From assembly GCA_036504595.1 (NCBI GenBank), contig DASXUX010000030.1:310001-374000 (forward strand): a stretch of 64,000 nt of DNA. The letters are read 5' to 3'. The notes beneath the pieces are model-generated. The model worked only from the letters and a program-made list of their open reading frames with translations, made no database searches and had not been told where the DNA came from. This document shows positions 37,558 through 45,666 of the stretch, piece by piece. The translations under genes were made by a program, and so were the position numbers. This stretch comes from DASXUX01 sp036504595 (GTDB lineage Bacteria > Planctomycetota > SZUA-567 > H5-PLA8). Each line of letters starts with the position of its first letter. Position 1 is the stretch's first letter.

Positions 37558-39573
37558 ATGGCTCGGATCGGTGTGTTCGTTTGCCACTGCGGCGAGAACA
37601 TCAGCCGCACGGTCGATTGCGCGGCAGTCGCCGCCGCGGCGCGGAAATTCCGCGGCGTAGTGCATTCCGTAGACTACAAGTACATGTGCTCCAGCCCCGG
37701 CCAGCAGATGATCACCGAGGCCATCAAGCAGCACAAGCTGACCGGCGTCGTTGTCGCCGCGTGTTCGCCGCGCATGCACGAACCGACCTTCCGGCGCGCG
37801 GCGGCGGCGGCAGGCCTCAATCCCTTCCTGTGCGAAATGGCCAACATTCGCGAGCACTGCTCGTGGGTGCACGAACGAACACCCGAAACAACCGCGAAAG
37901 CTATCGACCTCGTCGCCGTGATGGTCGAGAAGGTCAAGCGCAACACGCCGTTGCTGCCGATTCGCGTGCCGGTCACTCGCCGAGCGCTCGTCATCGGCGG
38001 GGGGATTGCTGGAATCCAGGCCGCGCTCGACATCGCCAACGGCGGACACGAAGTGGTGCTGGTGGAACGCGAAGCATCCATCGGCGGGCACATGGCTCAG
38101 CTTTCTGAAACCTTCCCGACGCTGGACTGCTCGCAGTGCATCATGACCCCGCGCATGGTGGAAGTCGCGCAGCACCCGCGCATCAAGCTCTACGTCTATT
38201 CTGAAGTGGCGGAACTCACCGGCTATATCGGCAATTTTGAAGTGAAGATCCGCCGCAAGGGCACGTCGGTCAACAACGAGCTTTGCACCGGTTGCGGCAT
38301 GTGCCAGCAGGCGTGCCCGGCAGGAAAAGTCCCCAGTGAGTTCAACCGCAACCTGGGAAACCGCAAAGCGATTTACTCGCCCTTCCCGCAGGCCGTGCCG
38401 AACAAGCCGGTCGTCGATCAGGAAAACTGCCTGCGCTACAAGGCCGCCAAGCGCAAGAACGAACCCGTCGCCGACAGCAAAGTCTGCGGCAAATGTGTGC
38501 AGGCATGTCCCATCGCGCCGAAGAAGGCTGTGGATTTTTCGCTGAGCCAGGACACGTTCGTGACGGAGAAAGTCGGCGCCGTCGTCGTCGCCACCGGCTA
38601 CGATCTGCTACCGCTCGATAAGTTCAGCGAGTACGGCTACGGCAAGTATGTGGATGTGATTGACGGCATGCAGTTCGAACGCATCGCCAGCGCCTCCGGA
38701 CCGACTGCCGGTGAGATCAAGCGGCCCTCCGACGGCAAAGAGCCCAAGGAGATCGTCTTCATTCAGTGCGCGGGTTCGCGCGACAACGCCAAAGGCATCC
38801 CGTACTGCTCCAAGATCTGCTGCATGTACACCGCCAAGCATACCATGCTGTACAAGCACAAGGTTCACAACGGAAAGGCGACCGTCTTCTACATGGACGT
38901 GCGCGCGGCCGGCAAGAATTACGATGAGTTCTGGCGGCGCGCCGTCGAACAGGACGAGGCCGTTTATCTGCGCGGCCGAGTCTCCAAGATCTACAAGAGC
39001 GGCGACAAGCTGATCGTCAAAGGCGTGGATACGCTCAGCGGCGAGCAGGTCGAGATCAAAGCCGACATGGTGGTGCTCGCCACCGCGATGATTGCTCAGC
39101 CGGGGACGGAACAGCTCGCGCAAAAGCTGAGCATCGGATACGACGCGCACAAGTTCTTGTCCGAAGCGCACCCGAAGCTGCGTCCGGTCGAGACCAATAC
39201 CGCTGGTTTGTTCCTTGCCGGTGCGTGCCAGGCGCCGAAGGATATTCCTGACGCGGTGGCTCAAGCCAGCGCCGCCGCCGGCAAGGTGCAGGTGCTGTTC
39301 TCGTCGAAGGAGCTGGAGCGCGAGCCGAGCGTGGCTCACGTGAACGAGACCAACTGCGCCGCGTGCTGGTACTGCATGAACGCCTGCCCATACCAAGCGA
39401 TCACGAAGAAAGAAATCAAAGACCGGTCCGGCAAGGTCATTCGCACCGTCGCCAATGTGAACGAAGGCGTGTGCCAGGGTTGCGGCGTGTGCGCGGCCAC
39501 GTGCCGATCCAAGAGCGTCGAACTGGACGGCTTCAAGGACGACCAGGTTTGCGCCGAGATCATGGCGCTGTAA
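37558..39573 (+). CDS. hdrA: Heterodisulfide reductase subunit A (flavin-based bifurcation subunit)
   Basis: 671 aa. N-terminal CHCGENIS region, FAD/thioredoxin-reductase-like domain with ALVIGGGIAGIQAALDIA (143-160) and VVVATGYDLLPL, inserted ferredoxin motifs (CTGCGMCQQACP and CGKCVQACP), and two C-terminal [4Fe-4S] motifs (CAACWYCMNACP, CQGCGVCAATC). This is the flavoprotein that splits electron pairs between ferredoxin and the disulfide. CIQ-type SKICC cysteines follow QCAGSRD. Length and domains are complete. Follows hdrB after a repeat array. Confidence 0.95.
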   Translation: MARIGVFVCHCGENISRTVDCAAVAAAARKFRGVVHSVDYKYMCSSPGQQMITEAIKQHKLTGVVVAACSPRMHEPTFRRAAAAAGLNPFLCEMANIREHCSWVHERTPETTAKAIDLVAVMVEKVKRNTPLLPIRVPVTRRALVIGGGIAGIQAALDIANGGHEVVLVEREASIGGHMAQLSETFPTLDCSQCIMTPRMVEVAQHPRIKLYVYSEVAELTGYIGNFEVKIRRKGTSVNNELCTGCGMCQQACPAGKVPSEFNRNLGNRKAIYSPFPQAVPNKPVVDQENCLRYKAAKRKNEPVADSKVCGKCVQACPIAPKKAVDFSLSQDTFVTEKVGAVVVATGYDLLPLDKFSEYGYGKYVDVIDGMQFERIASASGPTAGEIKRPSDGKEPKEIVFIQCAGSRDNAKGIPYCSKICCMYTAKHTMLYKHKVHNGKATVFYMDVRAAGKNYDEFWRRAVEQDEAVYLRGRVSKIYKSGDKLIVKGVDTLSGEQVEIKADMVVLATAMIAQPGTEQLAQKLSIGYDAHKFLSEAHPKLRPVETNTAGLFLAGACQAPKDIPDAVAQASAAAGKVQVLFSSKELEREPSVAHVNETNCAACWYCMNACPYQAITKKEIKDRSGKVIRTVANVNEGVCQGCGVCAATCRSKSVELDGFKDDQVCAEIMAL

Positions 39574-39579
39574 CGCAAC

Positions 39580-39634
39580 CCTCTCCCCTTGCGGGAGAGG
39601 GCCGAGCGAGCGAAGCGAGACCGGGGTGAGGGGG
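39580..39634. repeat. CCCCTCACCCC-family variant after hdrA
   Basis: CCCTCTCCCCTTGCGGGAGA followed by GGGCCGAGCGAGCGAAGCGA and GACCGGGGTGAGGGGGA. Inverted relative to the 6153 copy and a close match to the one in the gspK leader (13200-13265). Confidence 0.85.
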
Positions 39635-39705
39635 ACGGGCGCCAAAGCCCGCTGAGTTTTGGGAACGAGGAGCGTTGTGCTACAATGAGTGTGGAGGTAG
39701 CTCAC

Positions 39706-40353
39706 ATGCCAACGCTGCGAAACGGGAAGGCAACGCGCGCGCGCAAGCGGCTGATCACCGGGGAAGAACTGCTGCGGCACCCTGAATGGGGAACCTGCGA
39801 GCTGATTGACGGAGAGGTGGTTATGCTTTCACCGGCCGGGGCCGGACACGGACAGGCTGCGATGGCCGCTGCCGTCAAAATCAACGACTTCGTCGCGCGA
39901 AAGAGGTTGGGGGTTGTTTACGCTGCAGAAACTGGGTTCTATTTGCGCCGCAATCCCGACAAGGTGCGAGCGCCAGACTGCATGTTCATCTCTTGGGATC
40001 GGGCTCCCGCGGAACTGGAGATGGGCTACCTGCCGGTCGTGCCTGATCTGGCGGTCGAGGTCGTTGACCCGAAAGATCCCGCACTGACCAGCATTGAGAA
40101 AGCGCAGTCGTTCGTGGATGCCGGCGTGAAGCTCGTCTGGGTGATTGACTACGTCTCCCGCAAGGCTCTGGTCTATGAGCAAGGCAAGCCGACACGCATG
40201 CTCGCCGAAGAAGGGGTTCTGGATGGCAGCACTGTACTTCCCGGTTTCAAGTTGCCGTTGAAGAAGATCTGGCGAGCACTGGAAGCACCCAAGAAGAATC
40301 CGCGGCAGATCAGAACCGCGACCGTAAGAGAGCGGCAGACGAAGAAAGCGTGA
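39706..40353 (+). CDS. Uma2-family (DUF820) endonuclease-like protein inside the hdr operon
   Basis: 215 aa from the ATG at 39706, which has GGAGG eight bases upstream; an ATG at 39685 is the alternative. Features of the PD-(D/E)xK-fold Uma2 family: WGTCELIDGEVVMLSPAG, PDCMFIS, VVPDLAVEVVDPKD and VKLVWVIDY. Such genes are numerous in cyanobacteria and planctomycetes and their role is unclear. It interrupts the hdr-flox gene run. The C-terminal IRTATVRERQTKKA comes from the GGTCGCGGTT repeat (40311-40336). Its stop overlaps the next start region, so it is probably co-transcribed. Confidence 0.85.
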   Translation: MPTLRNGKATRARKRLITGEELLRHPEWGTCELIDGEVVMLSPAGAGHGQAAMAAAVKINDFVARKRLGVVYAAETGFYLRRNPDKVRAPDCMFISWDRAPAELEMGYLPVVPDLAVEVVDPKDPALTSIEKAQSFVDAGVKLVWVIDYVSRKALVYEQGKPTRMLAEEGVLDGSTVLPGFKLPLKKIWRALEAPKKNPRQIRTATVRERQTKKA

Positions 40354-40355
40354 TC

Positions 40356-40865
40356 ATGTCCGAACAGGCGACGCAAACAACTGAGCAGCCCGCCACTGGC
40401 ACGGAGGCCGGCGCTACGGCAGGCCAGAAGACCTGGCAGCCGAAGGTCGTGGCCTTCGTCTGCAACTGGTGCACGTACGCGGGCGCCGATCTGGCGGGCA
40501 CCAGCCGCCTGCAATACGACGCGAACATTCGTGTGCTGCGTCTGCCCTGCACGGGCCGAATCGACCCGCTGTTCATCATCAAAGCCTTTGAGCGCGGTGC
40601 CGACGGCGTTCTTGTGTCGGGCTGTCATCCGGGCGATTGCCACTACAACACCGGCAACTATCACGCGCGCCGGCGCTGGATGCTTTTCCGGCCGCTGCTG
40701 GAGTACCTTGGCATCGACCCCAAGCGCGTGCAGTTTTCGTGGGTCTCCGCCGCCGAAGGCGCCAAATGGGCCGCAGTGGTCAATGATACGGTGAAGAACG
40801 TTCGCGAGATGGGCCCGTTCGAAGGCTATCACGCGATGCTGAAAGAGTCGGGGTGGACGGAGTGA
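40356..40865 (+). CDS. MvhD/FloxD-like [2Fe-2S] electron-transfer subunit
   Basis: 169 aa from the ATG at 40356 (a GTG two codons earlier overlaps the uma2 stop). The MvhD domain is clear: VVAFVCNWCTYAGADLAG, VLRLPCTGRIDPLFIIKAFE, VLVSGCHPGDCHYNTGN, with five conserved cysteines. MvhD proteins link hydrogenases or flavin oxidoreductases to HdrA. Next to hdrABC and an NAD(H)-type reductase set, this fits the FloxD role. Residues about 13-22 (PATGTEAGATAG) derive from the GCCGGC-rich repeat (40393-40418), placed before the conserved domain. Confidence 0.9.
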   Translation: MSEQATQTTEQPATGTEAGATAGQKTWQPKVVAFVCNWCTYAGADLAGTSRLQYDANIRVLRLPCTGRIDPLFIIKAFERGADGVLVSGCHPGDCHYNTGNYHARRRWMLFRPLLEYLGIDPKRVQFSWVSAAEGAKWAAVVNDTVKNVREMGPFEGYHAMLKESGWTE

Positions 40866-40871
40866 GAGCGG

Positions 40872-40971
40872 CTGGTGCCACTGGCTCAGCCGCCCGTCAG
40901 TTTGGGCGGCTTAGCCAGTGCCGCACTGGCAAGCGCCCGCAAAAGGACGCGGGTGCGTGCCAGTGGCACCA
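40872..40971. repeat. Double-hairpin element, divergent variant
   Basis: TGGTGCCACTGGCTCAGCCG ... GGGTGCGTGCCAGTGGCACC. The same two-hairpin plan with the arm CTGGCTAAGCCGCCC rather than GCATGTG. Between the floxD-like and next genes. Confidence 0.8.
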
Positions 40972-40990
40972 AACGTGTCAGGAGTAAGGA

Positions 40991-41872
40991 ATGGCTGAAG
41001 TTGACGAATTGCGTACGCTCGCCCGTGAGCTGCTCTCCAGCGGCGAGGTCAAAGCCGTGATCGGTTACGGCGCCGGTGCGCGACCGGATCGCACGACGCC
41101 AGTCATCATTACTTCTCCGGTTGATGTCGATCAGCTCGTTTGGAACAAGTACTGCGACAACAACCTGGCGACGTATCTCACGCGCTCGGACGTCACAAGG
41201 GGACTGAAGGTCGCCATCGTCGCCAAGGGCTGCGACGTCAAATCGATCGTCGGCCTGCTTCAAGAATCGCAGATTACGCGCGAGCAGATCGTCGTCATCG
41301 GCATGTCGTGCGATGGGGTAGCGCCGGCCTCCGTGCCGGCCGGGTTGGAGCAGTCCGTTCACGAACGCTGCAAGTTCTGCGACGTGCACACGCCCAAGCT
41401 TCAGGACAAGCTTATCGGCAAGGCGGTAGCAGCGGACGCCGCGCCCGGCAAGGATTTTTACGCCGACGTGGACAAGATCGAGTCCATGAAGCCCGATGAG
41501 CGCTGGAAATTCTGGCAGGAACATTTCGACCGTTGCATCAAATGCTACGCGTGCCGGCAGGTCTGCCCGATGTGCTACTGCAAGCGCTGCGTCGCCGAGA
41601 AGAATCAGCCGCAGTGGATCGCCACGAGCGCTCACGCCGCCGGCAATTTCGCCTGGCAGGCGATCCGGGCGATGCATCTGGCCGGCCGTTGCGCCGGTTG
41701 TGGAGCGTGCGAGCGCGCGTGCCCGCAGGACATTCCGCTGATGCTGCTCAACAAAAAGATGTCGCGCGAAGTGGAAACGCAGTTTAAGTACCGCGCCGGA
41801 TACGATCCCGCCGCGGCGCCGGCAGTGCGGGCGTTTGACGCGGCCGGCGATAGTAACGAGATGTTCCGTTAG
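40991..41872 (+). CDS. Iron-sulfur protein of the Hdr-Flox cluster (FrhB/FloxC-like)
   Basis: 293 aa. N-terminal FrhB-like region (KVAIVAKGCDVKSIVGLLQES, VVIGMSCDG) and a C-terminal two-cluster ferredoxin part: CIKCYACRQVCPMCYCKRC and CAGCGACERACPQDIP. By position between the floxD-like and floxB-like genes it should serve as the electron relay FloxC. At residues 110-118 the in-frame sequence VAPASVPAG from the GCCGGC-rich repeat (41318-41343) lies exactly between the conserved SCDG and the following Cys motif ERCKFCDVHTP. That could disturb one metal site, so the activity of this subunit deserves a check. The assignment to FloxC is from context. Confidence 0.83.
   Translation: MAEVDELRTLARELLSSGEVKAVIGYGAGARPDRTTPVIITSPVDVDQLVWNKYCDNNLATYLTRSDVTRGLKVAIVAKGCDVKSIVGLLQESQITREQIVVIGMSCDGVAPASVPAGLEQSVHERCKFCDVHTPKLQDKLIGKAVAADAAPGKDFYADVDKIESMKPDERWKFWQEHFDRCIKCYACRQVCPMCYCKRCVAEKNQPQWIATSAHAAGNFAWQAIRAMHLAGRCAGCGACERACPQDIPLMLLNKKMSREVETQFKYRAGYDPAAAPAVRAFDAAGDSNEMFR
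41318..41343. repeat. Partial GCCGGC-rich element in frame in the FloxC-like gene
   Basis: GTAGCGCCGGCCTCCGTGCC followed by GGCCGG, the left third of the 72-bp element. Encodes VAPASVPAG. Confidence 0.88.
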
Positions 41873-41876
41873 TGTG

Positions 41877-42003
41877 GCACGGGCAGCCTCTGTTAGCCGT
41901 TGGCTGCCCGTGCTTCTGGTGAAGTAGGCAGGAGGCAGCGGCAGTAAGCAGGAGCAACAGCACGCAGGCCGTTACTGCCGACTGCGGCTGCCTACTGCCT
42001 ACG
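41877..42003. repeat. GCACGGGCAGCC hairpin plus inverted GTAGGCA array
   Basis: A hairpin (GCACGGGCAGCC, loop, GGCTGCCCGTGC; 41877-41913) is followed by GTAGGCAGGAGGCAGCGGCA facing TGCCGACTGCGGCTGCCTAC (41926-42003). The first hairpin recurs at 43098-43139. Confidence 0.85.
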
Positions 42004-42018
42004 GGTTAGCGGGGAAAC

Positions 42019-43089
42019 ATGGTCAGCACGATCACAACTGAAAACCTGGCCCGTCTGGCCGAACAGCTTCTCGGCTCCGGTCAGCGCGTCATCGCGCCCG
42101 CTCGCGTGGCCGGCATGGTCGTCTACAAGGAGCTCTCAGCCGCTCAAGAGATGCTGCCGGATAGCGCGTACGTTTTGCCGCACGCCTCCTTTAAGGAGTT
42201 CCTCTTCCCGCGGACCGAGTGCGTGCTGCGCTACAAATTCAACGAAGGAAAGATCGACTCAACCCCCGCGGAGCCCGACAAAACGCCGCAGGTGATCATC
42301 GGTTCCCGGCCGTGCGATGCGGCCAGCTTGCCAATTCTGGACAGCGTTTTTGGCTGGGACTACAAGGACGCGTTCTATTTCCAGCGCCGGCAGAATACGA
42401 CGATCATCAGCATCGCGTGCAGCAAGGCCAATGAGTCCTGCTACTGCACGTCCGTGGGGCATGCGCCGGACGAAACAGCCGGCAGCGATCTATTGCTCAA
42501 GCGGGTAGCGCCGGCCTCCGTGCCGGCCGGCAGGGACGCCGGCACCACCACTGCCGGCACGGAGGCCGGCGCTACCTACCTTGTCGAAGTCGTCACCGAT
42601 AAAGGCAAGGCGCTTCTTGAGAAGCATGCCGCGTGTTTCCAGCAGGTCGATTCGGCGCCGGCGACAGAAGTGGTGAAGCTCGAAAAGAAATTCGACGCCG
42701 AGAAGATCAAACCGTGGCTCGATACGCATTTTGAAGATCCTCTCTGGCAGCAGATCGCAACCAAGTGCATGGGCTGCGGAACGTGCGCGTTCGGCTGCCC
42801 AACGTGCCACTGCTTCGACATCGTTGATGAAGGCGACAACAAAGGCGGCTGCCGCTTGAAGAATTGGGACACGTGCGGCTCGTCGTTATTTACCCTGCAC
42901 GGTTCCGGGCACAACCCGCGCAACAAGCAAGAACAGCGCTACCGCCAGCGCGTGATGCACAAGTTCAAATACTACGTCGAAAAATTCGGCCAGCGCGCGT
43001 GCGTCGGTTGCGGGCGGTGTTCGGATCGCTGTCCGGTGGACATGGACCTTCGCGGTGTGTTGGAAACGATCGCAAAGAAGGAAGCGTGA
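42019..43089 (+). CDS. HydB/FloxB-like 4Fe-4S dicluster protein
   Basis: 356 aa. Central region GSRPCDAASLPILDSVFGWD and SIACSKANESCYCTS, then two C-terminal [4Fe-4S] motifs CMGCGTCAFGCPTCHCFD and CVGCGRCSDRCPVD, the arrangement of the sulfhydrogenase beta subunit / AsrA-like family to which FloxB belongs. It should carry electrons from the FAD/NAD subunit encoded next. Residues 163-186 are a full 24-codon GCCGGC-rich element (PASVPAGRDAGTT then TAGTEAGAT) at 42505-42576, between the SDLLLKR and YLVEVVTDKG strands, so it probably forms a surface loop. Confidence 0.88.
   Translation: MVSTITTENLARLAEQLLGSGQRVIAPARVAGMVVYKELSAAQEMLPDSAYVLPHASFKEFLFPRTECVLRYKFNEGKIDSTPAEPDKTPQVIIGSRPCDAASLPILDSVFGWDYKDAFYFQRRQNTTIISIACSKANESCYCTSVGHAPDETAGSDLLLKRVAPASVPAGRDAGTTTAGTEAGATYLVEVVTDKGKALLEKHAACFQQVDSAPATEVVKLEKKFDAEKIKPWLDTHFEDPLWQQIATKCMGCGTCAFGCPTCHCFDIVDEGDNKGGCRLKNWDTCGSSLFTLHGSGHNPRNKQEQRYRQRVMHKFKYYVEKFGQRACVGCGRCSDRCPVDMDLRGVLETIAKKEA
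42505..42576. repeat. Full 72-bp GCCGGC-rich element in frame in the FloxB-like gene
   Basis: GTAGCGCCGGCCTCCGTGCC to GGAGGCCGGCGCTACC, exactly 72 bp. Differs from 21988-22059 in the centre and end modules, with the same length and boundaries. Confidence 0.92.
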
Positions 43090-43097
43090 GCGCGAAC

Positions 43098-43139
43098 GCA
43101 GCACGGGCAGCCAACTGCTAACGGAGGCTGCCCGTGGCA
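43098..43139. repeat. GCACGGGCAGCC hairpin
   Basis: CAGCACGGGCAGCC, loop AACTGCTAACGGA, GGCTGCCCGTGGCAC. Same stem as 41877-41913, located in the next intergenic spacer of the operon. Confidence 0.85.
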
Positions 43140-43169
43140 CATGATTGAAACGATAGCACAGAGGCAAGC

Positions 43170-44045
43170 ATGAGCACGACAACGGAAGCCGTTCCGGTCC
43201 TCGCGCCGGCGGGAAACATCTACGCGCCGTACCTGATGACCGTCGATGAGATCATCGAAGAGGCGCCGGGCATCAGCACGCTCAAGCTTTCCTTCCAGGA
43301 CGAGCAGGTCGCGAAGAACTTTGCGTTCAAGGCCGGGCAGTTCGGCGAGTACTCGATTTTCGGCGAAGGCGAGTGCACGTTTTGCATCGCCTCCGGGGCG
43401 ACGCGCAAGGGTTACCTCGAGTGCAGTTTCCAGAAAGTCGGACGTGTGACGGCCGCTCTGCGTGATGTGAACGTGGGCGATACGGTCGGCTTCCGCGGAC
43501 CGTACGGCAACTGGTTCCCGCTGGATGAGAAGATCAAAGGTCACAACGTTGTGTTCATCGGCATGGGCATCGGTCTGGCCCCCGTGCGCTCAGTGATCTG
43601 GACCTGCCTCGACGAGCGCAAAGACTACAAAGACGTGACGATCATCTACGGCGCGCGCAGCGCCGACCTGATGGTCTACAAGCGCGAACTGGAACAGTGG
43701 GCGAAGATGCCGGACGTGAAGTTCGTCAAGACCGTCGATCCCAACGGCAACCCGCCCGGATGGGATGGCCAGGTCGGCTTCGTGCCCACAGTCGTTGAAA
43801 AAGCCGCGCCCTCGCCCGAAGACGCTTTCGTCGTCCTCTGCGGGCCGCCGGTCGGCATCAAGTTCACGCTGCCGGTGCTGCTGAAACTCGGCTTCGATCC
43901 GAAACGGATCTATACGACGCTCGAAAACCGCATGAAGTGCGGCTTGGGCAAATGCGGCCGCTGCAACGTCGGCAGCAAGTACGTCTGCAAAGACGGCCCG
44001 GTCTTCACCGCCGCGGAAATGAAAGAGTTGCCGGCGGAATATTAA
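43170..44045 (+). CDS. FAD/NAD(P)H oxidoreductase of the Hdr-Flox cluster (HydG/FloxA-like)
   Basis: 291 aa. Ferredoxin-NADP reductase-like FAD domain (KAGQFGEYSIFGEG, VGFRGPYGNWFPL), NAD-binding domain (VVFIGMGIGLAPVRSVI, TIIYGARS, VVLCGPPVGI) and C-terminal [2Fe-2S] cysteines (CGLGKCGRCNVGSKYVC), as in hydrogenase gamma subunits. In the FloxABCD-HdrABC system this subunit oxidises NADH and feeds the complex. The last gene of the operon. GGCAGGG TTCAGGG heptamers follow. Confidence 0.93.
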   Translation: MSTTTEAVPVLAPAGNIYAPYLMTVDEIIEEAPGISTLKLSFQDEQVAKNFAFKAGQFGEYSIFGEGECTFCIASGATRKGYLECSFQKVGRVTAALRDVNVGDTVGFRGPYGNWFPLDEKIKGHNVVFIGMGIGLAPVRSVIWTCLDERKDYKDVTIIYGARSADLMVYKRELEQWAKMPDVKFVKTVDPNGNPPGWDGQVGFVPTVVEKAAPSPEDAFVVLCGPPVGIKFTLPVLLKLGFDPKRIYTTLENRMKCGLGKCGRCNVGSKYVCKDGPVFTAAEMKELPAEY

Positions 44046-44214
44046 CGGCAGGGTTCAGGGTTCAGGGTTCAGGGTTCGGGTTTGCGTTCTCTGCGCTCTC
44101 CGCACACTCTGCGTCTCTGCGTTAAATACAGCATCGAAAACTCTCACTTTCCTGTCCGCCTATCTTCGTGTAACCTGTTGTGCCGACTCTGCTGCACGTT
44201 GAGGGGCTACGCTG
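44046..44214. repeat. GGGTTCA heptamers and CTCTGCG repeat
   Basis: GGGTTCAGGGTTCAGGGTTC at 44050-44080 and GCGTTCTCTGCGCTCTCCGC with GCACACTCTGCGTCTCTGCG (44084-44122). No gene. Confidence 0.8.
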
Positions 44215-44935
<721 letters not shown>

Positions 44936-45000
44936 CGGCAGTCGGCAGGAACGGTGGAGGCAGGCGGCGGGCGACGGCGGTACAAAAGGAGGGATGGCCG

Positions 45001-45570
45001 ATGACTCAGTGGGAATATAAAGGAGCCAAGAATCCCGAACTGGCGACGCTGGGCGACGAGGGCTGGGAACTGGTCACCGTCCGGCCCGACGGGGAGTACA
45101 TCTTCAAGCGGCCCGCGCCGCCGGAAATGGAGCGCTACACGCGTGAGCAGACGGAGAACGCGCTCGCGGGGCGATCCGCCTTGTGCCCGATCCCGCGCCT
45201 GCTGAATCCCGAACTGGCCGCGCTGGCGCGCCGCGTGGGCCACACGCAAATGCTGGTCGTCTGCGACCGCGGTTTTCCGGCACCGCTCGGCCTGCCGCTG
45301 GGGGTTTTTGATGTGTCGGTCACCAGCGACGTGCCGACGATCCCGGACGTGCTGGGGGCACTGTTGCCGGAACTGCCCCACGACCGCATCATCGTCGCGC
45401 GCGAGATGCGGCAGAAGTCGCCGGACCGTTTCGCGTGGCACAAATCGCAGGTCACGCCGGTGGAGATTCAACTGCACGCCGAACTGAAGCATCTGGCTCA
45501 CCAGGCCGTCGCCTGCATCCGCACCGGCGATTCGACGCCGTATGGGAATGTGATAATCGTGGGCGGGTAA
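45001..45570 (+). CDS. DUF4177-like domain fused to RbsD/FucU-type sugar mutarotase
   Basis: 189 aa. Residues 1-38 (TQWEYKGAKNPELATLGDEG-WELV...YIFKRP) fit a DUF4177-type small domain. Residues about 55-189 are RbsD/FucU-like: HTQMLVVCDRGFPAP, IPDVLGALLPELPHDRIIVA, QLHAELKHLAHQAV and the terminal RTGDSTPYGNVIIVGG with the catalytic-type Tyr/Asn. RbsD-family enzymes interconvert pyranose and furanose or anomeric forms of sugars. The fusion to a DUF4177-like segment is unusual. ATG preceded by an AAAGGAGGG run. Confidence 0.85.
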   Translation: MTQWEYKGAKNPELATLGDEGWELVTVRPDGEYIFKRPAPPEMERYTREQTENALAGRSALCPIPRLLNPELAALARRVGHTQMLVVCDRGFPAPLGLPLGVFDVSVTSDVPTIPDVLGALLPELPHDRIIVAREMRQKSPDRFAWHKSQVTPVEIQLHAELKHLAHQAVACIRTGDSTPYGNVIIVGG

Positions 45571-45574
45571 AGGA

Positions 45575-45658
45575 AATGCTGAATGATGAGTGATGAATGA
45601 TGAATATGGCTATCATGGTTAGGCCATATTCATCATTCATCATTCCGCATTCATCATT
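45575..45658. repeat. Inverted TGATGAA heptamer arrays
   Basis: GAATGATGAGTGATGAATGA at 45580-45599 faces CATTCATCATTCCGCATTCA near 45632-45651, around the core TATCATGGTTA. The inner arms ATATGGC/GCCATAT pair exactly. A second copy lies at 52535-52640. Confidence 0.87.
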
Positions 45659-45666
45659 GAGGGATC

